Shown one piece after another: positions 50,327-60,723 of a stretch of DNA of 64,000 nt. This stretch comes from an uncultured Eubacteriales bacterium. Lineage in GTDB: Bacteria > Bacillota > Clostridia > Oscillospirales > CAG-272. How positions within the stretch are numbered: position 1 is the stretch's first letter; every line of letters begins with the position of its first letter. The DNA is taken from assembly GCA_905201895.1 (NCBI GenBank), contig CAJKPX010000008.1:5430-69429 (forward strand). Direction: 5' to 3'. The notes beneath the pieces are model-generated. The model was given only the letters and a program-made list of their open reading frames with translations, was not told the DNA's origin and did not search any database. The position numbers and the translations under genes are program-made.

Positions 50327-52534
50327 ATGAATGAGATGAAAAAACAAAAAAAATGGTCGCTTTTGTATCGCGTGGGCGATGATGCGCGCGATGCAGCGAT
50401 CCGCACGCTTGCATCGGAGGCGGGACTTTCCGAGGTGATGGCGAGAGTGCTCCACACGCGAGGCTACCAAACTGCGCGTGAGGTTGGAGCATTCTTCCAT
50501 CAGGAAACCGCGTGCCTCCACGATCCGTTCCTGCTGCTCGATATTCGTCCTGCCATTGAGCGGATTGAGCGCGCAATTGAGGGGGGCGAGCGCATTGCGA
50601 TCTATGGAGACTATGACGTTGACGGCGTTACGTCGGTCAGCCTGCTTTACTTGTATCTGCGTGAGCTCGGTGCCGACGTTGGCTACTATATCCCGAGCCG
50701 CATGCTGGAGGGCTACGGTCTTTCTGCTCCTGCCATTGATCGCTTGGCAGAGCGCGGCGTTGGGCTGATGATCACGGTTGACACCGGCGTGACCGCAATC
50801 GAGGAGATCGAATACGCAAAAACGCTCGGCATTGAAACGGTTGTTACCGACCACCATGAGTGCCGCGACCTGCTGCCGAATGCCTGTGCAGTTGTCAATC
50901 CGCACCGTGAGGGCGATCCCTATCCCTTCAAGGAGCTGGCAGGCGTTGGCGTGATCTTTAAGGTAATCTGCGCGATCGAAATGGCGCGTTGTCGTCGCGA
51001 GGGCCGCTCCGAAATGGAGGGCGTTGAGCGCGTTTGCCGCACCTACGCCGATCTGGTTGCCATCGGAACGATTGCGGACGTCATGCCCGTGGTTGATGAA
51101 AATCGCCTGATCGTTACGTTGGGACTCGGCTTGATCGAGAACACCAAGCGTCCCGGCTTGCGCGCCTTGATCGACGCCGCAATGGGGGCTCGCACCGAGG
51201 GCGGTCGCGTACCGCGCAAAAGAAAGATCAACTCGGGCTTTATCGGGTTTACCATCGCACCGCGCATGAATGCGGCAGGACGCGTGAGCAGTGCCTCGAT
51301 CGCGGTCGAGCTGCTTCTGGCAGAGGATGTGTCGCAGGCAGAGCGACTTGCAAATGAGCTTTGTGAGCTGAACCTGACGCGTCAGGTGGAGGAAAACCGC
51401 ATCGCCGAGCAGGCGTACCGCAAGATCGAGCAGACCTTTGATCCTGCCCGCGACCGCGTGATCGTGATTGACGATGATACATGGCAGCAGGGTATTATTG
51501 GGATTGTTTCCTCGCGTATTACCGAGCATTACGGGCTCCCCTCCATTCTGATCTCCTTCGACGGTACCGCAAACGGTGAGCCGCTTGGATCGGACGTTGG
51601 TAAGGGCTCGGGCAGAAGCATCAAGGGGATGAATCTCGTGGAAGCACTAATCAACTGCGAGGATCTTCTGGTTCGCTTCGGTGGGCATGAGCTCGCCGCG
51701 GGGCTCAGCATCACGCGCTCCAATATCAACGCCTTCCGCCGTCGTATCAACAGCTATGCCGAGGCATGCCTGGATGACGATGCGCTTTTGGTCAGCCTGG
51801 ATGCCGATTGTGAGGTCGAGATGCGCGACCTGACTATGCCGCTTGCACAGGAGATCGCTTCGATGGAGCCCTTTGGAGTCTCCAATCCGATTCCCACCTT
51901 TGTTTTGCGCGGTGCGCGCATTCAACGTGTCATTCCATTGGGTGGGGGCAAGCACACCAAGCTGATCGTGGAGAAGGACGGCAGGGAAATGGCGGCACTC
52001 TGGTTTGGAATGTCGGCAGCGCATCTTTCGTTTGAGCCCTCCGATCCGATCGACCTGCTCTTTCAGTTGAGCATCAACGAATATCAGAACGTGCAGTCGC
52101 TGCAAATGATCGTGCAGGATATTCATATCTCGGAACACTTTGCCGAGAGCATGACGCATGAAATTGCGCGTTACGAGGATATTTCGGCGGGCGCAGCCTA
52201 CACCGACGCCGAGACTGTTTTGCCCACACGCGATGATTTCGCGCTGGTTTATACGGTGCTTCGCCGTGAATTCCGTGCAGGGCACACCGTATTTCCCATG
52301 CGGCGCATCATGGCGATCCTTTCCACTCCCGACGGAAAAAGGATCTCCTACATCAAGCTCAAATTCATCATTCGCATCATGCAGGAGCTGCAAATCTGCG
52401 AAATTACGGAGCCGACTGAGGATTGCTACGTGTTCGGCTTCCATTATCACACTACCAAGACAAACATTGAAAAATCCTCGATTTTGAGGCGACTCAAATC
52501 GCAGTTGCGCAAGCCCGAGGATTCTGGCCGATAA
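50327..52534 (+). CDS. recJ: Single-stranded-DNA-specific exonuclease RecJ
   Basis: This 735-residue 5'-3' ssDNA exonuclease has DHH motifs IYGDYDVDGVTSVSLLY near 91 and VVTDHHECRDLLPNACAVVN near 170. A DHHA1 domain carries VRFGGHELAAGLSITRSN near 448, followed by an OB fold and a C-terminal extension. It is used in recombination and repair. It precedes relA by 36 nt, the recJ-relA-dtd order found in other Firmicutes. Confidence 0.95.
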   Translation: MNEMKKQKKWSLLYRVGDDARDAAIRTLASEAGLSEVMARVLHTRGYQTAREVGAFFHQETACLHDPFLLLDIRPAIERIERAIEGGERIAIYGDYDVDGVTSVSLLYLYLRELGADVGYYIPSRMLEGYGLSAPAIDRLAERGVGLMITVDTGVTAIEEIEYAKTLGIETVVTDHHECRDLLPNACAVVNPHREGDPYPFKELAGVGVIFKVICAIEMARCRREGRSEMEGVERVCRTYADLVAIGTIADVMPVVDENRLIVTLGLGLIENTKRPGLRALIDAAMGARTEGGRVPRKRKINSGFIGFTIAPRMNAAGRVSSASIAVELLLAEDVSQAERLANELCELNLTRQVEENRIAEQAYRKIEQTFDPARDRVIVIDDDTWQQGIIGIVSSRITEHYGLPSILISFDGTANGEPLGSDVGKGSGRSIKGMNLVEALINCEDLLVRFGGHELAAGLSITRSNINAFRRRINSYAEACLDDDALLVSLDADCEVEMRDLTMPLAQEIASMEPFGVSNPIPTFVLRGARIQRVIPLGGGKHTKLIVEKDGREMAALWFGMSAAHLSFEPSDPIDLLFQLSINEYQNVQSLQMIVQDIHISEHFAESMTHEIARYEDISAGAAYTDAETVLPTRDDFALVYTVLRREFRAGHTVFPMRRIMAILSTPDGKRISYIKLKFIIRIMQELQICEITEPTEDCYVFGFHYHTTKTNIEKSSILRRLKSQLRKPEDSGR

Positions 52535-52570
52535 TTTTTTGTTGAACTGTCGGCAGAAGGAGAGAAGACC

Positions 52571-54793
52571 ATGAACGAGACAGCAGTACACACCGACATC
52601 AGCCGACTGCTTGACATATTGAGAGCGACCGGAAAGAAATACGATCTGGAAAAAATCTGCGCTGCATTTGAATACGCAAGGGACCTGCACGAGGGGCAGT
52701 TCCGTGTCAGCGGTGAGGCATATATTTCGCATCCGATCGCGGTTGCCGAGATCGTTGCGGGGCTGGAGCTTGACACCGATTCGATCTGCGCGGCGCTTCT
52801 GCACGATACGGTGGAGGATTGCTCGGAAAAAACCGACCTGAAGGAGGTTGAAAAGAAATTCGGCTCCGCAGTTGCGATGCTCGTTGACGGTCTGACCAAA
52901 ATCGTGGTGCTTCAGGTGGAGGATAAGGAGGAGGCGCACATTGAAAACCTGCGCAAGATGCTCCTTGCCATGTCGCGCGACGTTCGTGTGATCTTCATCA
53001 AGCTCTGCGATCGCCTGCACAATATGCGCACGCTCGAGGTCAAGCCCGACCATAAGCGCCGCATTACTGCGCTTGAGACCATGCAGGTCTATGCACCGCT
53101 TGCTCACCGCCTCGGTATGCAGCGTATCAAGCAAGAGCTGGAAAATCTCGGCCTGCGCTATCTCGACCCGATCGGATATGCCGAGGTGCGTCAGCACATT
53201 GAGGAAAAATACGGCGAAAATCTCGGTTTTATCGAAAGTATCCGCTCAACGGTTGACCGAAAAATGCGTGAAAACAATATTCATTTCACGCTCGAGGGAC
53301 GCATCAAATCGGTTTATTCGATCTACAAAAAGATGTATAACCAGAACAAGTCCTTCGATCAGATTTACGACTTTTACGCACTCCGCATCATCGTGGATAC
53401 CGAGCTGGAGTGCTATACCGCGCTCGGCTTGATCCACGAAATGTTCAATTCGATTCCCGGACGCTTCAAGGATTATATTTCCACGCCGAAGCCGAATATG
53501 TATCGCTCGCTCCATACCACCGTGATCGGTCGCGACGGTATTCCGTTTGAGGTACAGATTCGTACGTGGGAAATGCACCACGTTGCCGAATACGGTATCG
53601 CGGCGCATTGGAAATACAAATCGGGGGCATCCTCCAAGGAGGACATGGACCGCAAGCTCGAGTGGATCTCGCGATTGATCGAAACCGAGGACGAACAGCG
53701 TGATCCCGACGAGTTTATGAATGCCCTCAAAACCGATATCTTCCATGACGAGGTCTTTGTGTTCACACCCAAGGGCGACGTGATTGCGCTCCCGAGCGGG
53801 GCAAACGTGATCGACTTTGCTTATGCGATTCACTCGGCTGTGGGTGAGAAGATGATCGGCGGTAAGATCAACGGCATGATCGTTCCGATCGACCGCACCC
53901 TGGAGAACGGTGAGATCGTTGAGATCATGACTTCCTCGGCATCCAAGGGACCGAGCCGCGATTGGCTCAATATCGTGAAAACGAGTGCGGCACGCTCCAA
54001 GATTCGCGCATGGTTTAAGCGCGAGAAACGGGCAGATAATATCGTTATGGGTAAGGCGGCGATCGAGGCGGAGATCCGCAAGATGCGCAGGACCTGCACC
54101 GAAGCACAGCGCGACGCGATCGTCACCGCAATCAGCGAGCGCGTGGGATTCAGCAGCGCGGAGGATTTCTACAACGCCATCGGCTACGGTGGACTTTCGA
54201 TCTCCAAAATTCTTGCACGTCTGCAGGATGAGTGCGAGCGCGCGCTCAAGCCCGAAATCCCCGAGCCTGAGATCAAGGAGCCCGAGCAGGTTGTAATCAA
54301 CAAGCCCAAAAACGTCAAGTCGAACAGCGGTGTTGTGGTGGACGGCGAGCATGGATGCATGGTCAAGTTTGCAAAATGCTGCAATCCGCTTCCGGGTGAC
54401 GCGATCATCGGCTTCGTAACCAAGGGCTTTGGCATCTCGATCCATAAGTGCGACTGTCCCAACGTGGCAGCGGGTCAAAAAACGCCCGAGAATGCCGAGC
54501 GCTGGAAGTCGGCACATTGGGAGGCTGCCGAAACCTCGGGAGCAGGGCACAGCATTTACGAGGCGCTCCTGCAAATCCAGGTCGAGGACCGCATCGGCAT
54601 GCTTGCAGACGTCACCACGGCTCTTGCCGATATGCGCGTGTCGATTTTGCAGGTTGGTGTATTCAATCACAGCGACGGTCGCTCCACCATCAATCTCAAG
54701 GTTGGATGCCGCAACATCGACCACTATAATTCCATCGTTTCCAGATTGCGCAGCTTGAGCGGTGTAGAGCATATTCTGCGCGGATTTTCGTGA
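52571..54793 (+). CDS. relA: Bifunctional (p)ppGpp synthetase/hydrolase (RelA/SpoT, Rel)
   Basis: This 740-residue long RSH protein has an HD hydrolase domain (ISHPIAVAEIV near 56, AALLHDTVEDC near 77), a synthetase domain (GRFKDYISTPKPNMYRSLHT near 305; the RFKD form marks bifunctional enzymes), and a TGS domain (VFVFTPKGDVIALPSGANV near 398). A Cys-rich zinc-finger-type region (GCMVKFAKCCNPLPGD near 594) and a C-terminal ACT domain follow. It controls the stringent response. AAGGAGAG precedes the ATG. Confidence 0.97.
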   Translation: MNETAVHTDISRLLDILRATGKKYDLEKICAAFEYARDLHEGQFRVSGEAYISHPIAVAEIVAGLELDTDSICAALLHDTVEDCSEKTDLKEVEKKFGSAVAMLVDGLTKIVVLQVEDKEEAHIENLRKMLLAMSRDVRVIFIKLCDRLHNMRTLEVKPDHKRRITALETMQVYAPLAHRLGMQRIKQELENLGLRYLDPIGYAEVRQHIEEKYGENLGFIESIRSTVDRKMRENNIHFTLEGRIKSVYSIYKKMYNQNKSFDQIYDFYALRIIVDTELECYTALGLIHEMFNSIPGRFKDYISTPKPNMYRSLHTTVIGRDGIPFEVQIRTWEMHHVAEYGIAAHWKYKSGASSKEDMDRKLEWISRLIETEDEQRDPDEFMNALKTDIFHDEVFVFTPKGDVIALPSGANVIDFAYAIHSAVGEKMIGGKINGMIVPIDRTLENGEIVEIMTSSASKGPSRDWLNIVKTSAARSKIRAWFKREKRADNIVMGKAAIEAEIRKMRRTCTEAQRDAIVTAISERVGFSSAEDFYNAIGYGGLSISKILARLQDECERALKPEIPEPEIKEPEQVVINKPKNVKSNSGVVVDGEHGCMVKFAKCCNPLPGDAIIGFVTKGFGISIHKCDCPNVAAGQKTPENAERWKSAHWEAAETSGAGHSIYEALLQIQVEDRIGMLADVTTALADMRVSILQVGVFNHSDGRSTINLKVGCRNIDHYNSIVSRLRSLSGVEHILRGFS

Positions 54794-54825
54794 TTTTCGA
54801 CTGAAAAAAGAAAGGCTTTTGAACT

Positions 54826-55284
54826 ATGAAGGCAGTTATACAGCGCGTTTTAGGCGCGCGCGTGGTTGTTGACGGCGAGTGCGTTGGCAGCTGCGAACAG
54901 GGATATATGATCCTGTTGGGCGTTGCCGCGGGGGATACCGAGGAGGACGCCGAGCTTCTGTGCCGCAAGATCGTCAATCTGCGCATTTTCTGTGACGAGG
55001 CAGGCAAAATGAATCGTTCGATCAAGGATATCGACGGCGAAATGCTTGTGATCTCGCAGTTTACGCTGCTTGCCAATTACCGTCACGGCAACCGCCCCGA
55101 TTTTCTCGAATCGGCAAAGCCGGATGAGGCAAACCGCTTGTATGAATATTTCAAATCGCTTGCAGCCGCAGAGGTGCGTCGCGTGGAGTCCGGGGTTTTT
55201 GGGGCACACATGGAAGTGAGCTTGACCAACAACGGTCCCGTGACTATCGTGATGGACAGCGAAGTGCTCAAGAGGAAGAAGTAA
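54826..55284 (+). CDS. dtd: D-aminoacyl-tRNA deacylase
   Basis: This 152-residue homodimeric enzyme removes D-amino acids from tRNA. It starts MKAVIQRVLGARVVVDGE. The active-site motifs are VISQFTLLANYRHGNRPDF near 77 (SQFTL) and TNNGPVTIVMDSE near 136 (the cross-subunit NxGPxT). AAAGAAAGGC precedes the ATG. It sits between relA and hemZ in one orientation, probably the same operon. Confidence 0.96.
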   Translation: MKAVIQRVLGARVVVDGECVGSCEQGYMILLGVAAGDTEEDAELLCRKIVNLRIFCDEAGKMNRSIKDIDGEMLVISQFTLLANYRHGNRPDFLESAKPDEANRLYEYFKSLAAAEVRRVESGVFGAHMEVSLTNNGPVTIVMDSEVLKRKK

Positions 55285-55294
55285 GGGTGAGGAT

Positions 55295-56791
55295 ATGAAG
55301 CTGATCTTAAATGGAAATATCAACGTATATTACGTTCAAACCCTGTGTATGATCTTTTTTCCGGGCGAAAAGTTCGGGCAGGCAGAGCAGGAAACGCCCG
55401 ATGCACCCGAGCTGCGCCTGATCCTGCGCGAAAGCGCGGAGGGGGTCACCGCATCGGTGCGTGTCTCCGCATTCGGAAAATCAACCGATGCCGAGCGCTA
55501 TTATCCCAATTCCGAATTTTATAACCGTGATAAGCTGATTAAGCTTGCTTGCGGCGCGGCGGTGATTGCTGCCTGCGGGGAGCTGATGGGCTACCGTCCC
55601 TCGTGGGGCATGCTCACGGGTGTGCGACCCTCCAAGGTTGCAACCGAGCTGCTCGCGAGCGGCATGAGTAAAACGCGCGTCAAGAGAACGCTTGCGTCGG
55701 AATATTTCGTCATTCCCAAAAAGGCGGCACTTGCAACCGACGTGGCGCTTGCCGAGCAAAAGATCATCGGCGTGCCCGACAAAAAGGATTGCAGCGTTTA
55801 TATCGCCATTCCATTCTGTCCTACGCGCTGCTCCTATTGCTCCTTTGTTTCCTATACGTCCCCCAAGCTCCTCTCGCTCATTCCCGATTATCTGGAGCAT
55901 CTTTACGTTGACATTGAAAAGACCTTTGCCAAGATCCGTGAGCTGGGATTGCGCGTGCGCTCGGTCTATATCGGGGGCGGAACCCCTACCATCCTTACGG
56001 CAGATCAGCTTCGCCGCCTGCTCGGCACGGTCGCAGAGCAGACCGACGTGACCGCACTTGAGGAATATACGCTCGAATCGGGCAGGCCTGATACCATTAC
56101 CGCCGAAAAATTTGCCGTTGCCAAGGAATACGGCGTCACCCGTGTTTGCGTCAATCCGCAGTCTCTTTGCGAGGAGGTTTTGCAGGGAATTGGCAGAAGT
56201 CACACGGTTGAGGATTTCATGCGTGCCTTTGAGATTGCACGTGAGGCGGAAATTCCGCAGATCAACACCGATCTGATCGTGGGACTCCCGGGAGACACCT
56301 TTAAGAAATTTGCTTATACATTTGATCAGATTCTCGCGCTTCGTCCCGAGAATATCACCGTACATACCTTCTGCGTCAAAAAGGCTGCAGAAATTCTCAA
56401 GCAGGGAAGCCAGGTTTATTCTCTGCGCGGAGGTGATGCAGGCAAATGTGTTGATTACAGCCAGCTCAAAACCCAGCAGGAGGGATATATTCCGTATTAC
56501 ATGTATCGGCAGAAGAATACTGTCGGCAATTTTGAAAACGTCGGCTTTGCTCTGCCGGGTACGGAATGCCGCTATAACGTCTATATGATGGAGGAGGTTC
56601 ATTCGATCTTTGCCGTTGGAGCGGGAGCGGTGTCCAAAATGGTGGACTATCATCCCGACGGCGGCGACAAGCCGATCATCCGCCGTTTGTTCTATCCCAA
56701 ATATCCCTATGAATATCTCAAGGATACCAGCACAGATGAAAAGCTGGCAGAGATGGAGGCTTTTTACAGAGAGCGGGGAATTCTGCTCTGA
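55295..56791 (+). CDS. hemZ: Coproporphyrinogen dehydrogenase-like radical SAM protein HemZ
   Basis: This 498-residue radical-SAM protein of the HemN/HemZ family has an N-terminal region of about 160 residues ahead of the CxxxCxxC motif in AIPFCPTRCSYCSFVSYTS near 172. VRSVYIGGGTPTILTADQLR near 228 and VCVNPQSLCEEVLQGIGRSH near 286 are family motifs, as is INTDLIVGLPGDTF near 326. In Bacillus, HemZ relatives act in anaerobic haem synthesis; the activity here is not proven. GGTGAGGAT lies before the ATG. Confidence 0.9.
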   Translation: MKLILNGNINVYYVQTLCMIFFPGEKFGQAEQETPDAPELRLILRESAEGVTASVRVSAFGKSTDAERYYPNSEFYNRDKLIKLACGAAVIAACGELMGYRPSWGMLTGVRPSKVATELLASGMSKTRVKRTLASEYFVIPKKAALATDVALAEQKIIGVPDKKDCSVYIAIPFCPTRCSYCSFVSYTSPKLLSLIPDYLEHLYVDIEKTFAKIRELGLRVRSVYIGGGTPTILTADQLRRLLGTVAEQTDVTALEEYTLESGRPDTITAEKFAVAKEYGVTRVCVNPQSLCEEVLQGIGRSHTVEDFMRAFEIAREAEIPQINTDLIVGLPGDTFKKFAYTFDQILALRPENITVHTFCVKKAAEILKQGSQVYSLRGGDAGKCVDYSQLKTQQEGYIPYYMYRQKNTVGNFENVGFALPGTECRYNVYMMEEVHSIFAVGAGAVSKMVDYHPDGGDKPIIRRLFYPKYPYEYLKDTSTDEKLAEMEAFYRERGILL

Positions 56792-56838
56792 CGTCCCCGT
56801 GACTGAACCGATCCACCGTCAGGAAAGGATCCGTTTTT

Positions 56839-57750
56839 ATGAAGCATTACACAATCGAATCCAGGCAAAGCGAGGAGGCGCTTGCTCGGCTGGTTGCCGA
56901 GAGCGATGCCACGCTCGAATCCAACATGCGCCGCATTTCTCGCAGCATTGCATCGCAGGCAGATCAACGCCTGATCGGTCTGACAGGTCCCACCTGCTCG
57001 GGAAAAACAACTGCTGCGCGGCTTTTTACCGATTATATGGAGTCGCACGGGCACAACGTTCACGTCATTTCGGTTGATGATTTCTATTTCGACAAGGAAT
57101 ATCTCACGCGTCGTGCCGATGCCGACCCCAATATCGAGATCGACTACGATTCAGAGGAAACGATTGACACAGAGCTTCTTGCCGAGCGTGCCGAGAGTCT
57201 GCTCGCCTGCAAGCCAACGCAGATGCCGCGATTTGATTTTCGATCGGGAAAACGCGTGGACGGTGGTGTGATCACACCCGAACGAGGTGACCTGTTTCTC
57301 TTTGAGGGGATTCAGGTGCTCTATCCGTCGGTGCGCGAAATTCTTTCCGGCTCGGCGTACCGTAGCATCTATATCTATCCCGAATCTTCGATTGCGGTTG
57401 GCGGTCAAACTTTTTTGCCCGATGAAATCCGTCTTATGAGACGCCTCGTGCGTGACTACCGCTACCGTGCCTCCTCACCCTCATTCACGCTCTATCTCTG
57501 GCAGAGTGTGCGCGCCAACGAGGAGCGGAGTATTTTCCCGTATGCCGATGCCTGCAACGACCGGCTCGACTCGACTATGCCTTACGAAATTGGAATGCTT
57601 AAGCCCTATCTGGAGCAGATTTTGCCGTCTGTTGCCCCCGACGATCGCTTCTACGGCGAGGCACAGCGAATTCTTCAAAAAATTGCATCGGTGCAGGCGG
57701 TTTCGAGCCACCTGCTCACCGAAACTTCACTTTACAAGGAATTTATCTGA
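56839..57750 (+). CDS. Uridine kinase-like P-loop kinase
   Basis: This 303-residue protein of the phosphoribulokinase/uridine kinase family has Walker A in LIGLTGPTCSGKTTAARLF near 45. ISVDDFYFDKEYLTRRAD near 78 carries the base/sugar-binding Asp, and GDLFLFEGIQVLYP near 152 is a Walker B-like strand. An N-terminal segment of about 40 residues and a C-terminal helical tail go beyond plain Udk, so the substrate is uncertain. It ends one base into the amidohydrolase start. Confidence 0.85.
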   Translation: MKHYTIESRQSEEALARLVAESDATLESNMRRISRSIASQADQRLIGLTGPTCSGKTTAARLFTDYMESHGHNVHVISVDDFYFDKEYLTRRADADPNIEIDYDSEETIDTELLAERAESLLACKPTQMPRFDFRSGKRVDGGVITPERGDLFLFEGIQVLYPSVREILSGSAYRSIYIYPESSIAVGGQTFLPDEIRLMRRLVRDYRYRASSPSFTLYLWQSVRANEERSIFPYADACNDRLDSTMPYEIGMLKPYLEQILPSVAPDDRFYGEAQRILQKIASVQAVSSHLLTETSLYKEFI

Positions 57751-59039
57751 TGAAAACGATACTCAAAAATGCAACGCTACTGCCCGAATACGGCTTTGAA
57801 GGTCGCCGCGTGCACGTCACGGTGGAGGATCGCCGCATCACTGCAATTGGGGAGACTCTCCCCGATTTGACCAACGCCGAGGTGATTGATTGCAAGGGCG
57901 ATCTTCTGATCTCCGCATTCTACAACACGCATTGTCACGCCGCCATGACGCTCTTTCGCGGCTACGGCGAGGATCTGCCGCTCCAGAGATGGCTCGAGGA
58001 GCGCATCTTTCCCGCCGAGGATCGACTGACTCATGAAAGCGTGCTGGCAGGCACGCGACTTGCCATTGCGGAAATGCTCCGAAACGGCATCGCATCCTTT
58101 TCGGATATGTATATGTTTGAGGATGCCGTTGCAGAGGCGGTGCTCGAGAGCGGCATCAAGGCAAATCTCTCGCGCAGCTTCGTTTCCTTTGATCCCAATG
58201 CAACGCTCGCAAATGATTTCCGCTTTGAGGAATTCCTTTCGCTTGCAAAAAATTATCATCACGCAGACGATGACCGCATCCTCGTGGATATGTCGCTTCA
58301 CGCCGAATACACCAATCAGCCGCACTATTGCCGTGAGGTTGCAGACTATGCCGCCGCGCACGGCTTTGGCATGCAAATTCACCTTTCCGAAACCGAAAAG
58401 GAGCACCTGGAGTGTATCGGCAGGCACCAAAAGACTCCAACCGAGTTCTTCCGCGATGCAGGCGTGCTTGACGTTCGCACCACCGCAGCTCATTGCGTTT
58501 GGGTGAGCGACTCCGATCTTTCGATTCTTTCCGAAAAGCACGTGAGCGTTGCGCACAATCCCGTTAGTAATCTCAAGCTTGGAAGCGGCGTGATGCCGAT
58601 GCGCAAAATGCTTGACGCAGGCATCAACGTCACGCTCGGAACCGACGGCGTAGCTTCAAACAACCGCCTCGATCTCCTCCGTGAAATGCAGACCGCCGCG
58701 ATTCTGCACAAGGGCATCACGCGCGATCCTGCCGTTACGGTTGCCGCCGAAATGTTGCCGCTTGCCACGCGAAACGGTGCTTTGGCACAGGGAAGATCTG
58801 ATTGCGGACGCGTGGAGGTTGGATTCCGCGCCGATCTCGTGCTCATCGACCGCAATTCTTTGCATAACATGCCGTCTTATGACGATTACGCCATGCTCGC
58901 ATACAGTGCCGACCGCTCGGACGTTCTTTTTACGATGGTTGACGGACGCATACTTTACCGCAACGGAGCGTATACTTTGATTGATGAGGAACGCCTGCGG
59001 TTTGAATGTGCACAGGTTTTTGCTCATTATTTCGATTGA
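57750..59039 (+). CDS. Amidohydrolase, probable SAH/MTA deaminase family
   Basis: This 429-residue metal-dependent hydrolase of the TrzA/AtzA branch has the first metal site in AFYNTHCHAAMTLFRGYGED near 56, further ligands in FGMQIHLSETEKEH near 208 and TAAHCVWVSDSDLS near 244, and the catalytic Asp in VTLGTDGVASNNRLDLLREM near 294. This subgroup commonly deaminates S-adenosylhomocysteine, methylthioadenosine or adenosine; which one cannot be told. Its ATG overlaps the kinase stop by one base. Confidence 0.88.
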   Translation: MKTILKNATLLPEYGFEGRRVHVTVEDRRITAIGETLPDLTNAEVIDCKGDLLISAFYNTHCHAAMTLFRGYGEDLPLQRWLEERIFPAEDRLTHESVLAGTRLAIAEMLRNGIASFSDMYMFEDAVAEAVLESGIKANLSRSFVSFDPNATLANDFRFEEFLSLAKNYHHADDDRILVDMSLHAEYTNQPHYCREVADYAAAHGFGMQIHLSETEKEHLECIGRHQKTPTEFFRDAGVLDVRTTAAHCVWVSDSDLSILSEKHVSVAHNPVSNLKLGSGVMPMRKMLDAGINVTLGTDGVASNNRLDLLREMQTAAILHKGITRDPAVTVAAEMLPLATRNGALAQGRSDCGRVEVGFRADLVLIDRNSLHNMPSYDDYAMLAYSADRSDVLFTMVDGRILYRNGAYTLIDEERLRFECAQVFAHYFD

Positions 59040-59055
59040 TCGGCGGTGAGCAGAT

Positions 59056-60723
59056 ATGGGAGAGCAGATGCAGAAAGATACCGGAAAGGTCTTTTTATCG
59101 GGAGTTCTTCTGCTTTCATTTTCCACGCTGCTCGTCAAGATCATCGGTCTGATTTATAAAATTCCCATGCTCACCTATCTCGGATCGGTGGGCATGGGCT
59201 ATTTCAATTCTGCGTATGAGATATATGCACTCTTTTGCGTGATCGCAACCGCAGGACTTCCCGTGGCACTTTCAATTCTGGTGTCGGACGCACTTGCAAG
59301 AGGGGAACGCGCGCGCGTTGGACGTATCTGGCGCACCTCTCTGACCGTTTTTCTTGCCGTGGGGCTTCTCGGCACGGCGATTATGATCCTGTTCTCGCGC
59401 CGCTTTTGCGAGCTGATCCGAAGCGAGCATGCCCACGGCGCCATTCTCGCTATCTCGCCAACCGTCTTTTTCGTTTGCCTCTCCTCGGCGCTGCGCGGAT
59501 ATTTTCAAGGATATCAGCGCATGCTCCCAACCGCTGTCTCGCAGATTCTGGAGTCGGTGGGAAAGCTTATCTTTGGGCTTTTTCTGGCACGCTACGCGCT
59601 CGGAAAGGGCTACGGTACCCCTACGGTTGCCGCCTTTGCGGGGATTGGACTCACGCTCGGAACGCTGCTCTCTTTTTTGTATCTTCTGATCGAAAAGCTG
59701 CGGTTTCGTCCCGACGAAACGGCTGATGCCGAGGATAGGGCGGTTGCATCGCGTCATCCTCTGCGAATTTGGCAGAGCCTTGCACGTCTTGCCATTCCCA
59801 TGACGCTTGGAGCGTCTCTCGTCAGCCTGACCAAGCTGATCGACATGACCATGATCCTGCGTCGCTTGCAGGCGATCGGATACAGCGAGCCTCTCGCAAA
59901 CGAAGCGTACGGCAGCTATACTACGCTTGCACTCTCGGTTTACGGGCTGCTTCCCGCGCTTGTCAACGCCATTGCTTTGCCGCTCGTGCCCATGCTCTCT
60001 GCGGCAATTGCATCGGGGGACCGCGAACGGCAGGCGCAGATGATCCGCGCCTCCTATCAGCTCACAGCGCTCTTTGCGATTCCCGCGTCGCTCGGTGTGG
60101 CGGCTTATGCCCGTCCAATTCTGATGCTCCTGTTCTCGCAGGATGCCGAGGCGGTTTCGATTGCAGCACCGCTTTTGTCCTACCTTGGAATGTCGGTTTT
60201 TCTCTCCTGTATGATCACCGCCACCAACTCGGTTCTGCATGCATATCAGGCTGTGCGACGCCCGATTCTTTCGATGCTCGTTGGTGCTGCCGTCAAGGTT
60301 CTGTCGGCATATCTGCTGATCGGAGCGCCGCAAATCGCCCTTCTCGGAGCGCCGATCAGCACACTGCTCTGCAATGCGGCAGTGGTGCTGCTCAATCTTG
60401 GCTTTGCCGCGTCCCTTTGCCGTATTTCCAAGCTGGGAGAGGTCTTTTTCAAGCCGCTCTTGGCGGCAACGCTTGCAACAGGCGGATCATGGGCGCTTTA
60501 TACCTGCCTGCTCCTTCCATATGCGGGGGAGGGAGCACTCGCAACCGGAGCGGCAATTCTGCTCACGGTGGTGTTGTATCTCTTTTTCGCACTTCTCACG
60601 GGAGCGATCTCTGCCGAGCTGATCATCCTGCTTCCAATGGGTGAGAGGCTTTGCCGCATCCTACAAAAAATGCGCCTTTTGGAGAAACAGGGGGCGCTCC
60701 AAAGGAAAGGAACGTTCAAATGA
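59056..60723 (+). CDS. Polysaccharide flippase of the SpoVB/YabM type (MATE-like PST)
   Basis: This 555-residue integral membrane protein has about 14 hydrophobic segments. It begins with FLSGVLLLSFSTLLVKIIGL and IPMLTYLGSVGMGYFNSAYE, the SpoVB-family N-terminus. Relatives flip lipid-linked sugars across the membrane for spore cortex or cell wall. It precedes mazG, as in the Bacillus yabM-yabN pair. A start at the ATG at 59068 is also possible (GGGAG lies before it). Confidence 0.88.
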   Translation: MGEQMQKDTGKVFLSGVLLLSFSTLLVKIIGLIYKIPMLTYLGSVGMGYFNSAYEIYALFCVIATAGLPVALSILVSDALARGERARVGRIWRTSLTVFLAVGLLGTAIMILFSRRFCELIRSEHAHGAILAISPTVFFVCLSSALRGYFQGYQRMLPTAVSQILESVGKLIFGLFLARYALGKGYGTPTVAAFAGIGLTLGTLLSFLYLLIEKLRFRPDETADAEDRAVASRHPLRIWQSLARLAIPMTLGASLVSLTKLIDMTMILRRLQAIGYSEPLANEAYGSYTTLALSVYGLLPALVNAIALPLVPMLSAAIASGDRERQAQMIRASYQLTALFAIPASLGVAAYARPILMLLFSQDAEAVSIAAPLLSYLGMSVFLSCMITATNSVLHAYQAVRRPILSMLVGAAVKVLSAYLLIGAPQIALLGAPISTLLCNAAVVLLNLGFAASLCRISKLGEVFFKPLLAATLATGGSWALYTCLLLPYAGEGALATGAAILLTVVLYLFFALLTGAISAELIILLPMGERLCRILQKMRLLEKQGALQRKGTFK